Below, one piece after another: positions 56,908 to 64,000 of a stretch of 64,000 bases of DNA. The first letter of the stretch is position 1. Each line of letters starts with the position of its first letter. The stretch is from Glaciecola sp. HTCC2999 (GTDB lineage Bacteria; Pseudomonadota; Gammaproteobacteria; Enterobacterales; Alteromonadaceae), in NCBI RefSeq assembly GCF_000155775.1, contig NZ_DS989812.1, forward strand, positions 53,627 through 117,626. The letters run 5' to 3'. The position numbers and the translations under genes were made by a program. The notes beneath the pieces were generated by a model. That model did no database searches. It saw only the letters and a list, made by a program, of their open reading frames with translations, and was not told where the DNA came from.

Positions 56908-57660
56908 ATGCCAAATACTGCCCCAGAACAGAATCACATCCCTACATTGGTCATCACGGGAGGCTCTTCTGGCATTGGTTTGGCAATTTGTCAGCGCTTT
57001 ATCGCCGCAGGTTACCGAGTATTTAATTTAGATATCCAAGCGTCTAATGTCGGTCACTTCATGCAAGTGGACGTGACAGACGGAACGGCAGTTCAACAGG
57101 CGATTGCACATATTGCTGAGCAGCACACTATCGATACGTTAATTTGTAATGCCGGTAAACACTTCTCGGCAGATATTGAACACACCTCTGAAGCGCAACT
57201 TGATAGCATGCTTGCCTTAAACGTCAAAGGGGCGTATCACGCTATTCAGGCGACGTTACCTAACATGAAACAAGCCAAGAACGGCTCAATCATTTTAATT
57301 GCTTCTGACCAAGCGTTAATCGGTAAAAAATCGTCGTTTGCTTATAATCTCACCAAGCACGCTCTTGCTTCGATAGCAAAAACCACCGCCTTGGATTATG
57401 CCGCGTTTAATATTCGTGCCAATGCACTTTGCGCTGGTACGATTGATACTCCGTTATATCAACAAGCGATTGCTAACTATGTTGAGCGTTCTGGCTCAAA
57501 TCCAAAAGATGTGCACCAGTTTGAAGCCCAATGTCAGCCATTAGGGCGTATTGGTTTACCTGAAGAAGTGGCCGGTTATGCATTATTTCTTGCTTCTGAT
57601 GATGCTCGATTTATTACAGGTTCGTTGCCTGTGATGGATGGTGGATATATTGCAAAATGA
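56908..57660 (+). CDS. SDR family oxidoreductase
   Basis: NAD(P)-dependent short-chain dehydrogenase of 250 residues, the classical length. The cofactor motif TGGSSGIG is at 17-24, NAG at 81-83, and the catalytic Ser133, Tyr146 and Lys150 (YNLTK) are all present. The C-terminus has the usual FITGSLPVMDGGY. The stop overlaps the start of the lactonase-type gene by 4 bp (ATGA), so the two are cotranslated. With its neighbours it most likely oxidises a sugar to its lactone; the identity of the sugar is not determined. Confidence 0.92.
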   Translation: MPNTAPEQNHIPTLVITGGSSGIGLAICQRFIAAGYRVFNLDIQASNVGHFMQVDVTDGTAVQQAIAHIAEQHTIDTLICNAGKHFSADIEHTSEAQLDSMLALNVKGAYHAIQATLPNMKQAKNGSIILIASDQALIGKKSSFAYNLTKHALASIAKTTALDYAAFNIRANALCAGTIDTPLYQQAIANYVERSGSNPKDVHQFEAQCQPLGRIGLPEEVAGYALFLASDDARFITGSLPVMDGGYIAK

Positions 57661-58607
57661 TCACAGTGGTCGATCCGCATGTGCACCTAATTGCATTGGC
57701 GGACGGAGAGTATGGTTGGTTACAACCGAGTAACCCGCCATTTTGGCCGGATAAATCGATCATTGCTCGCTCATTTAGCCCAGCGGATCTAACGCTTTCA
57801 GCTCCTCTTGCATTACACGCCTTTGTGCACGTCGAGGCGGGGTTTGATAACGCCCATCCTCATCGAGAAGTTGCTTATTTAGAACAGCATTATTTATCAT
57901 CGGCTGAGCTCTCAGTCACCGCCGAGCGAGCAGTTACCCCTGAGCAAGTAGTCACTGAAAAACTGTCGTCATCTACGCCTTTTAACACCATCGCCACGTG
58001 CGATTTGACCCTGCCTACAGAGCAGTTCCAGGCACAAATTGATACATTGTCTGCATTACGCTCTTGTGTCGGAGTTCGCCATATTCTCGATGAAGATGCC
58101 AGAACCTTATTAGATTTGCCTCAGGTCATCACAAATTTACATGCGTTAGCACATGCGCAGCTGATATTTGAATGTCAGTGTGATCTGACCGATGCATGGG
58201 TCGTAGAACAGATCATAGCCTTTCATCGAAGCACTTCGCATGTATGGGTGATTAATCATGCTGGTATCGGCGCATATAATGATGCAAACAGCCTAAGGAT
58301 ATGGACTACGCAGATGAAAGCATTAGCTCAATGCCCCAATATCCACGTGAAAGTGTCGGGCTGGGAAATGGTAGACCGTCAATACACAGCTGACGCGATA
58401 AAACCGATCATTAAGCAATTAGTAGATATATTTGGTGTGGAGCGGGTGTTACTGGCGAGCAATTTTCCATTGACGCTATTTCGTCAATCCTACCAAGACT
58501 ACTGGCAAATGATGCATGATGTCTTGGTTGAATTAGGCTTTGATGAAACACACCAGCGCGCCTTGTTGGGACAAAACGCGCGGGCTATTTACTTCACGAC
58601 CACGTGA
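57657..58607 (+). CDS. Amidohydrolase family protein, probable sugar lactonase (COG3618-like)
   Basis: A metal-dependent TIM-barrel hydrolase of 316 residues with DPHVHL near the N-terminus (His8, His10), WVINHAGIG, HVKVSGWEM and VLLASNFPLT, the pattern of the amidohydrolase-2 group. That group includes L-fucono- and L-rhamnonolactonases and 2-pyrone-4,6-dicarboxylate lactonase. Its coupling to an SDR dehydrogenase and closeness to a sugar-acid dehydratase favour sugar lactone hydrolysis. A central segment (about residues 80-110) rich in Glu, Thr and Val is longer than I expect. It ends by overlapping the convergent dehydratase gene by 19 bp. Confidence 0.82.
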   Translation: MITVVDPHVHLIALADGEYGWLQPSNPPFWPDKSIIARSFSPADLTLSAPLALHAFVHVEAGFDNAHPHREVAYLEQHYLSSAELSVTAERAVTPEQVVTEKLSSSTPFNTIATCDLTLPTEQFQAQIDTLSALRSCVGVRHILDEDARTLLDLPQVITNLHALAHAQLIFECQCDLTDAWVVEQIIAFHRSTSHVWVINHAGIGAYNDANSLRIWTTQMKALAQCPNIHVKVSGWEMVDRQYTADAIKPIIKQLVDIFGVERVLLASNFPLTLFRQSYQDYWQMMHDVLVELGFDETHQRALLGQNARAIYFTTT

Positions 58608-59764
58608 GGTGAGCGTTTCACGATCTCATCATTTAATTCAATCCCGATCCCTGGTAAATCAGGTACCACAAATTGGCCATTAACCGGTTGGTAATCTTGG
58701 ATACACAGCTCACGGTTCCATGATTTTATCGCGTATGTATGATGCTCGTGGATCAAAAAGTTAGGGATCGCCGCTTCTAATTGCAACGCCGCTGCAGTCG
58801 CCACAGGACCGCCGCACACGTGTGCTTGGATCCGAATATCATAGACATCCGCATAGTCACATACTTTTTTCGCTTCTGTGAATCCGCCACATAGGCCCAC
58901 ATCCGGTTGCAGTACATCAATACTTTGATCTTCAAAATATGGACGTGCATCCCAGCGATGATACAAACGCTCGCCACCAGCAATCGGTACCTTGACGTTT
59001 TGTTCCACTTTTTTATGCACCGCTGAGTTGAGGTAGTTCACTGGCTCTTCAAACATCATACAGCCGACTTCTTCAATCACACTGCCCATTTGAATGGCAC
59101 TGGCACAGCCCATTAACGAATGTGCTTCAAAAATAATATCGACGTCTTCACCCACCGCGTCACGGATCGCACGCAGACGATCACCAAATAAACGCATTTG
59201 CTTAGGGGTAAATAAGTTGGTGCGGTCAAAACTTGAATTACCATGCTCATCGTACACTATCGGATCGACTTTCACTGCGTCATACCCTTCAGCAACGGCT
59301 TTAAGCGCGGCTTCTGCGTATTGGGCTGGTTCGGTTAATTTGACACATTCGCTATCCCAATCAAACTGTAACTGACTAGCATAGGTACGCAAATTATCAT
59401 TCGTCTTACCACCGAGTAGCTGATATACCGGCACATTTAATGCTTTGCCTTTAATATCCCACAACGCAGTATCAATTGCGCTCATCGCAGCATACAGGAC
59501 CGGTCCGCCCCCTAAACCCCAGAAGCTTTCACGTAGCATACGCGACCATAATTGCTCTGTTTTGAATGGGTCATGGCCGATCAAGACCGCTTCTGCAATT
59601 TCTTTGATCATGGCTGCTGCTGCACTGTGGCCCCAATCATAGGCTAGGCCTGCTTCTCCGACGCCGTGGATCCCTTCATCGGTATGCACGCGCACAAAAA
59701 TAGGATTCCAAGGTGGACGTTCTGGGCAATGAATATCAAAAATTTCAACGTGAGTCACTTTCAT
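58589..59764 (-). CDS. Mandelate racemase/enolase superfamily sugar-acid dehydratase
   Basis: A Mg-dependent enolase-superfamily enzyme of 391 residues. It has the N-terminal capping domain, a KxD pair (Lys165-Asp167), metal-site Glu213, Glu240 and Glu265, His215 two residues after the first ligand as in galactonate dehydratases, and His315 in IQAHVCGGPVATAAALQLEA. These fit the D-galactonate/D-mannonate dehydratase branch, which removes water from a sugar acid to give a 2-keto-3-deoxy acid. The exact sugar is open. It follows the class II aldolase gene by 53 bp on the minus strand, so the two form an operon facing the SDR/lactonase operon. Confidence 0.85.
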   Translation of the reverse strand: MKVTHVEIFDIHCPERPPWNPIFVRVHTDEGIHGVGEAGLAYDWGHSAAAAMIKEIAEAVLIGHDPFKTEQLWSRMLRESFWGLGGGPVLYAAMSAIDTALWDIKGKALNVPVYQLLGGKTNDNLRTYASQLQFDWDSECVKLTEPAQYAEAALKAVAEGYDAVKVDPIVYDEHGNSSFDRTNLFTPKQMRLFGDRLRAIRDAVGEDVDIIFEAHSLMGCASAIQMGSVIEEVGCMMFEEPVNYLNSAVHKKVEQNVKVPIAGGERLYHRWDARPYFEDQSIDVLQPDVGLCGGFTEAKKVCDYADVYDIRIQAHVCGGPVATAAALQLEAAIPNFLIHEHHTYAIKSWNRELCIQDYQPVNGQFVVPDLPGIGIELNDEIVKRSPHVVVK

Positions 59765-59817
59765 GAGAATAAAGCCTCGTATTCGGTATGGTTAAATAAA
59801 AAAAGAAATAACATGTC

Positions 59818-60588
59818 TTATTGGTCAAAATCAGGGTAAGCACGTTTGACTCGGCGCATCATGGCAGGCCAGGTTTTTTGTCCCCCCGTCAAGCCGGTAT
59901 GAACGATGTTTGCTTGCGCTTTGATCCCATCAATAATGCCTTGGTCCACGAGGATCGGCGTATCGCTACTGGCATCAATTTTGATTTGGATCTCACAAGC
60001 TTTGAGCAAATCGTACATGTGCATAAATGCATCACCAATCGTCAAGCCCATCGTCAACGCGCCATGGTTACGTAATAACATAAAATTAGCATCGCCTAAG
60101 TCATCTTGAAGGCGCTGTATTTCATCTTCCTCTACAGCCAGTCCCTCATAGTCATGATAGGCCATCGATGCCAGGGCAAAGGCGGAGTATTGCGAGTAGG
60201 GACGTAATCCATCTTGTAAGGATGCCACCGCAATCGCATCCGCGTGATGGACATGAAAGGCGCATTGGTCGGCATGTCGTGCGATATGAACCGCGCTATG
60301 AATGGTAAAGCCAGCAGGATTAATACTAAAGGGACTATCTGGATCGACTACATTCCCCTGTATATCGATTTTAACCAAGTTAGAGGCAGTCACTTCTTCA
60401 AATGCCAGCCCAAACGCATTGATTAATAAGTATTCAGTATCTGGGATCCGCGCTGAAATGTGGGTATGAATTAAATCATCCCAGCCATGCATTACCATCA
60501 GTCGGTAAGCCGCTGCTAACTCAACACGCGTTTGCCATTCTGCAGCGCTGACTTGCCCTGCTAAGCTTGGGGTAGGAATGTCGTACAT
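59818..60588 (-). CDS. Class II aldolase/adducin family protein
   Basis: A zinc-dependent aldolase-type protein of 256 residues. Candidate zinc ligands are His112 and His114 (FHVHHADAIA) and His175 (LRNHGALTMG); HSAVHIAR (97-104) is also conserved. The N-terminal HGWDDLIHTHISARIP is typical of the family, which includes L-fuculose-phosphate aldolase and 2-keto-3-deoxy-acid aldolases. Here it probably cleaves the product of the neighbouring dehydratase into pyruvate and an aldehyde, an inference from context. It is the first gene of the two-gene minus-strand operon. Confidence 0.85.
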   Translation of the reverse strand: MYDIPTPSLAGQVSAAEWQTRVELAAAYRLMVMHGWDDLIHTHISARIPDTEYLLINAFGLAFEEVTASNLVKIDIQGNVVDPDSPFSINPAGFTIHSAVHIARHADQCAFHVHHADAIAVASLQDGLRPYSQYSAFALASMAYHDYEGLAVEEDEIQRLQDDLGDANFMLLRNHGALTMGLTIGDAFMHMYDLLKACEIQIKIDASSDTPILVDQGIIDGIKAQANIVHTGLTGGQKTWPAMMRRVKRAYPDFDQ

Positions 60589-60725
60589 AGTCTAATGTCA
60601 TCATGGTTGTTTATGAATATACTAACATACGACGATATGAATACTTAGAACGATTAGGAAAAATAGTGTACAGGATTGGCCGTTTATCATTCGAGTATGT
60701 GCTGTATCGCATCCAATGCGCCATT

Positions 60726-60749
60726 AAAAAGCTGCGCCATAGTGGCGCA
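60726..60749 (-). terminator. Rho-independent terminator after acuI
   Basis: On the minus strand, TGCGCCA and TGGCGCA form a perfect GC-rich 7-bp stem around a 3-base loop, followed by GC and TTTTT. The stem starts 24 bp after the stop of the minus-strand acuI gene. Confidence 0.8.
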
Positions 60750-60772
60750 ACTTTATTAGCTAGAGCCGACGA

Positions 60773-61750
60773 TTAACTTAACTTCACTAAATAACGACCC
60801 GTCACTGTGCCGGCCATTAATGCTTTGGCCGCGTCTTCGACGTCCGCTAGACCAATGGTATGAGCAATATCCGATAACTGTGAAATATCCATCTCATTAG
60901 CTAAATCAGCCCATGCCGCTTGGCGTTTTGCCACCGGACAATACACACTATCCACGCCCACTAATGACACGCCACGTAAAATAAATGGCGCAACCGATGA
61001 GGGTAAATCCATGCCTTGTGCTAAACCACAAGCTGTCACCACACCACCGTACTGCGTATTAGCAATAATATTCGCTAAGGTATGGGAGCCGGCAACATCG
61101 ACAGCACCAGCCCAAATTTGTTGACCTAATGGACGCGCTTTTTCAGCATATTCCGCACGGTCAATGACGGCTTTCGCGCCTAACCCCGTTAAATAGTCAT
61201 TTTGGTCCGCTTTACCTGATAAAGCATGGACTTCATAGCCGCGTTTAGCCAGAATGTTGACCGCAATACTGCCTACACCACCAGTCGCACCTGACAGGAT
61301 AATCGGACCTGACTCAGGTTTCACACCTTGGTCACGCAGTACATTACAGCATAACATCGCCGTATAACCAGCGGTCCCTATGCGCATGGCATCGGCATCA
61401 GACAATCCCGCAGGCAATTTAATCAGCCATTTGCCTTTCACCCGCGCAGTTTGTGCAAATCCGCCCCAATGTTTTTCGCCTACGCCCCAGCCGTTTAATA
61501 CCACATGATCACCCACGGCAAAGTCAGCATTATCAGATGCAGTAACGACGCCACTAAAATCAATCCCAGGTACCATCGGGTATGATTTGGCTATAGGCGC
61601 AGAGCCAGTGACCGCCAAGGCGTCTTTGTAGTTAATGGTCGAGTAACTCACCGCTACTGTGACATCACCCTCGGGCAAGGCCGATTCATCAAGATCAGTT
61701 AATGCAATGGTGTTCTTATCAGTTAATTGTAACGCTTGAAACATGTTCAC
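60773..61750 (-). CDS. acuI: Acrylyl-CoA reductase (NADPH), AcuI/YhdH family
   Basis: A medium-chain reductase of 325 residues that reduces acryloyl-CoA to propionyl-CoA. The family fingerprint STINYKDALAVTG (about 37-49), VPGIDFSGVV and the NADPH-binding SGATGGVGS (about 153-161) are present, and no zinc-ligand Cys set is seen, as expected for the YhdH/AcuI branch. It lies 64 bp downstream of prpE on the same strand and ends at a good terminator. The pair handles acrylate formed from DMSP, or related three-carbon acids; no DMSP lyase is in the window. Confidence 0.9.
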   Translation of the reverse strand: MNMFQALQLTDKNTIALTDLDESALPEGDVTVAVSYSTINYKDALAVTGSAPIAKSYPMVPGIDFSGVVTASDNADFAVGDHVVLNGWGVGEKHWGGFAQTARVKGKWLIKLPAGLSDADAMRIGTAGYTAMLCCNVLRDQGVKPESGPIILSGATGGVGSIAVNILAKRGYEVHALSGKADQNDYLTGLGAKAVIDRAEYAEKARPLGQQIWAGAVDVAGSHTLANIIANTQYGGVVTACGLAQGMDLPSSVAPFILRGVSLVGVDSVYCPVAKRQAAWADLANEMDISQLSDIAHTIGLADVEDAAKALMAGTVTGRYLVKLS

Positions 61751-61814
61751 TCCTGTCGTTGTTCTTATAATCGCTACTGTATCAAATCAATGTAGCAGTA
61801 TCTGTAGTGAAACG

Positions 61815-63701
61815 CTATATCCAGTTACGCGATTGCATTAATCCATGCATCTCGTCTAAACAAGCAGGATCGTCAATGGTCGATGGTACCGTATAGGCCT
61901 GTCCATCAGCCATATTTCGTAATATTTTACGCAAAATTTTACCAGAACGTGTTTTGGGTAAACGCGGTACAATCAAAGTATCTTTGAAACACGCAATCGG
62001 TCCAATATTTGCCACTAGTGCTTTTTTGATATCTTGGTGCAGGTCTGCATCGGTAATATCTTGGCCATCTTTTAAAATCACCATGCCGACAGGTAACTGT
62101 CCCTTCAGGCTGTCTTTGACGCCGATCACCGCACATTCTGCTACCGCAGGATGCTGAGCCACGACTTCTTCCATTTCTCCGGTGGATAAACGGTGTCCAG
62201 CAATGTTTATCACATCATCAGTACGCCCCATAATAAAGACATATCCATCTTCATCGATGTAGCCACCATCTCCGGTGCTATAGTAACCTGGGAACTCTGT
62301 TAAATAAGCACTTTCAAAGCGTTCAAAGTTACCCCAAATTGACGGTAGACAGCTAGGTGGTAATGGGCATTTAATCGCTATCGCACCTTGTGATCCTGCC
62401 GGCAGCTCCGCGCCAGATTCATCTAAAATACAGACATTAAAGCCGCTGATAGGTAAGGTGGCAGAGCCTGCTTTGACCGGTACTTTTTCAATCCCGAGCA
62501 TGTTGCCACAAATTGCCCAGCCGGTTTCCGTTTGCCACCAATGATCGATGACCGGCTTACCGGTTTTTTCTACGGTCCAATCATAGGTCGGTGGATCAAG
62601 ACGTTCACCCGCCATAAAGATATTGTTCAAACATGAAATATCGTAATCATTAATTAGTAGACCGTCAGGATCTTCTTTTTTGATCGCCCGGAACGCAGTA
62701 GGGGCGGCAAATAAGGTCTTGACCTGATATTCTTCAACCATGCGCCAAAACCCACCTGCATCCGGGGTACGCACCGGTTTACCTTCATACATAATCGTCG
62801 TGCAACCAGCTAATAGCGGGGCATATACAATATAAGAGTGACCCACGACCCAACCCACATCCGAGGCAGCCCAAAAGACATCACCTGGTTGGTTATCATA
62901 AATAGCGGCCATGGAATAATGCATCGCCACTGCATGCCCACCATTATCTCGCATAACGCCTTTAGGCGCGCCGGTGGTGCCTGATGTATAAAGGATATAA
63001 AGTGGATCAGTACCATTCACTGGCACCGGCTCTGCTGGCGTAGCTGCGCTGATGACATCGTTCCAATCACAATCTCGCTCATGATGTAATTCAGCTGGTA
63101 AGGTGTCACGCTGGAACATGATGACACTATCCGGTGAATGGCTCGCCAGGTTAATCGCTTCGTCAACCAATGGTTTATAGGGGATCACTTTAGCTATTTC
63201 GACGCCACAAGAAGCTGTGACAATGACCTTAGGGGTGGCATCATCAATACGTACCGCCAGTTCAGCAGGCGCAAACCCACCAAATACGACAGAATGAATA
63301 GCACCAAGGCGAGCGACGGCTAGCATGGCAATTGCCGCTTCTGGGATCATTGGCATGTAAATAATGACACGATCACCTTTCTCGACACCTTTATCACGTA
63401 ATGCGCCAGCAAATGCTGCGACTTGGGTTTGTAATTGTGAATAGGTCAACTGGCTTTTGGTATTGGTCACCGGTGAATCATAAATAATAGCCGCTTGGTC
63501 ACCCCGTCCACTTTGGACATGATGATCAACTGCCATATAACAGGTGTTTAAGACCCCATCAGCAAACCAACGGTCCATGTTATTTTCATCTTTACTCAAG
63601 ATCGTCGTAGGTGGAACAAACCACGGTAATGCAGAGGCTTTATCTCCCCAAAAATGTTCTGGTGTGTCAATGGAAGATGAATATTCGTTGGCATAACTCA
63701 T
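61815..63701 (-). CDS. prpE: Propionyl-CoA synthetase (acyl-CoA ligase)
   Basis: An AMP-forming acid-CoA ligase of 628 residues that activates propionate and, in some marine bacteria, acrylate or 3-hydroxypropionate. The AMP-binding signature YTSGTTGAPKGV starts at 238, DHWWQTETGWAI is present, the hinge YSTGDGGYIDEDGYVFIMGR follows, and the acetylatable catalytic Lys is about 588 (PKTRSGKILRKIL). It is the first gene of the prpE-acuI unit and diverges from the SPFH gene across 168 bp. Confidence 0.92.
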   Translation of the reverse strand: MSYANEYSSSIDTPEHFWGDKASALPWFVPPTTILSKDENNMDRWFADGVLNTCYMAVDHHVQSGRGDQAAIIYDSPVTNTKSQLTYSQLQTQVAAFAGALRDKGVEKGDRVIIYMPMIPEAAIAMLAVARLGAIHSVVFGGFAPAELAVRIDDATPKVIVTASCGVEIAKVIPYKPLVDEAINLASHSPDSVIMFQRDTLPAELHHERDCDWNDVISAATPAEPVPVNGTDPLYILYTSGTTGAPKGVMRDNGGHAVAMHYSMAAIYDNQPGDVFWAASDVGWVVGHSYIVYAPLLAGCTTIMYEGKPVRTPDAGGFWRMVEEYQVKTLFAAPTAFRAIKKEDPDGLLINDYDISCLNNIFMAGERLDPPTYDWTVEKTGKPVIDHWWQTETGWAICGNMLGIEKVPVKAGSATLPISGFNVCILDESGAELPAGSQGAIAIKCPLPPSCLPSIWGNFERFESAYLTEFPGYYSTGDGGYIDEDGYVFIMGRTDDVINIAGHRLSTGEMEEVVAQHPAVAECAVIGVKDSLKGQLPVGMVILKDGQDITDADLHQDIKKALVANIGPIACFKDTLIVPRLPKTRSGKILRKILRNMADGQAYTVPSTIDDPACLDEMHGLMQSRNWI

Positions 63702-63869
63702 GTGTTAAAATTCCCATATGTTTTGTTAAATATTTATGAATCCACTGTAAACTATGAATGGGAATTAGCGAATACGACCTTTGTGGCAACACCTACTTAC
63801 AATTACAAGATTGCGTGAATATCCCACATTCATATACATTGTGTTCATATCATTATTGGAGAAGTATCA
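63702..63869. promoter_or_regulatory. Divergent promoter region between prpE and the SPFH gene
   Basis: A 168-bp AT-rich gap. TTGCGT (63811-63816) and TATACA (63833-63838), 16 bp apart, are a weak plus-strand promoter candidate. No clear operator was found. Confidence 0.3.
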
Positions 63870-64000
63870 ATGGAACCAACCGAGTTAATCGCCACCTTTA
63901 TCAGTATCCCTGTATTTTTAGTTATATTTGTGGTCGTAGTATTAAAGTTTTCAATAAAGTTTGTCCCACAAAATCGTGCCTATGTGATGAACGATTGCAA
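63870..64000 (+). CDS. SPFH/band 7 (stomatin-like) protein, N-terminal fragment
   Basis: ATG 63870 follows GGAGAAG at a five-base gap. The visible 43 codons give a short polar N-terminus, one transmembrane segment (about residues 8-27, rich in Ile, Phe and Val), then FSIKFVPQNRAYVM. The VPQxxAYV phrase right after a single N-terminal membrane helix is how paraslipin/QmcA-type SPFH proteins begin. Such proteins form membrane cages that control FtsH and lipid microdomains. The gene runs off the window, so the call rests on this short match only. Confidence 0.6.
   Translation, partial: MEPTELIATFISIPVFLVIFVVVVLKFSIKFVPQNRAYVMNDC

Overview
The window looks like chromosome from a marine gammaproteobacterium, most likely Alteromonadales-like. 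The evidence is moderate-to-low GC, two cyclophilins with C-terminal GlyGly-CTERM tails (rhombosortase substrates typical of Shewanella, Vibrio and Alteromonas), a DUF3010 protein, a PrpE/AcuI pair and very large calcium-binding surface proteins. This placement is inferred from gene content; no rRNA or other marker gene is present. I saw no tRNA, rRNA, IS element, prophage or CRISPR array.

Layout. (1) 1-14.1 kb: two paralogous GlyGly-CTERM cyclophilins, the first cut by the window edge, flank a giant Sec-dependent lipoprotein of about 3,600 residues (thrombospondin type 3 and RTX repeats), an overlapping outer-membrane beta-barrel-like gene and a convergent HAD phosphatase. (2) 14.1-14.4 kb: a non-coding gap with a heptanucleotide array of nearly 12 copies. 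(3) 14.4-17.8 kb: rfbBACD, the complete dTDP-L-rhamnose pathway. (4) 17.9-47.9 kb: one uninterrupted 10,022-codon gene for a giant RTX adhesin. (5) 48-52.5 kb: its type I secretion system (ABC transporter, HlyD-type adaptor, TolC-type outer membrane channel). (6) 52.5-55.5 kb: two GT4-type glycosyltransferases packed against the TolC gene. (7) 55.4-64 kb: ordinary metabolism, comprising a glutamine amidotransferase, a DUF3010 protein, a sugar-acid catabolic cluster (SDR, lactonase-type amidohydrolase, enolase-superfamily dehydratase, class II aldolase), the acrylate/propionate pair acuI-prpE, and the start of an SPFH/band 7 gene.

The centrepiece is regions 3-6. Activated rhamnose synthesis, a roughly 1-MDa secreted repeat protein, its exporter and two glycosyltransferases all lie on one strand, and the part from adhesin to glycosyltransferases has almost no intergenic space. 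The adhesin contains about 35 copies of a 135-bp repeat unit in which two of five RTX nonapeptides carry Thr at the usual hydrophobic position. It also has about 15 beta-rich spacer modules and 14 FG-GAP calcium-binding motifs that group as 4+3 and 7. That fits two seven-bladed integrin-like propellers, the first interrupted by four Ig-like domains. A dedicated glycosylated RTX adhesin system is a testable inference, not a demonstrated fact.

The second notable unit is the lipoprotein/beta-barrel pair. An RTX-bearing protein here carries a lipoprotein signal instead of using type I secretion, and its gene overlaps a gene for a putative outer-membrane protein.
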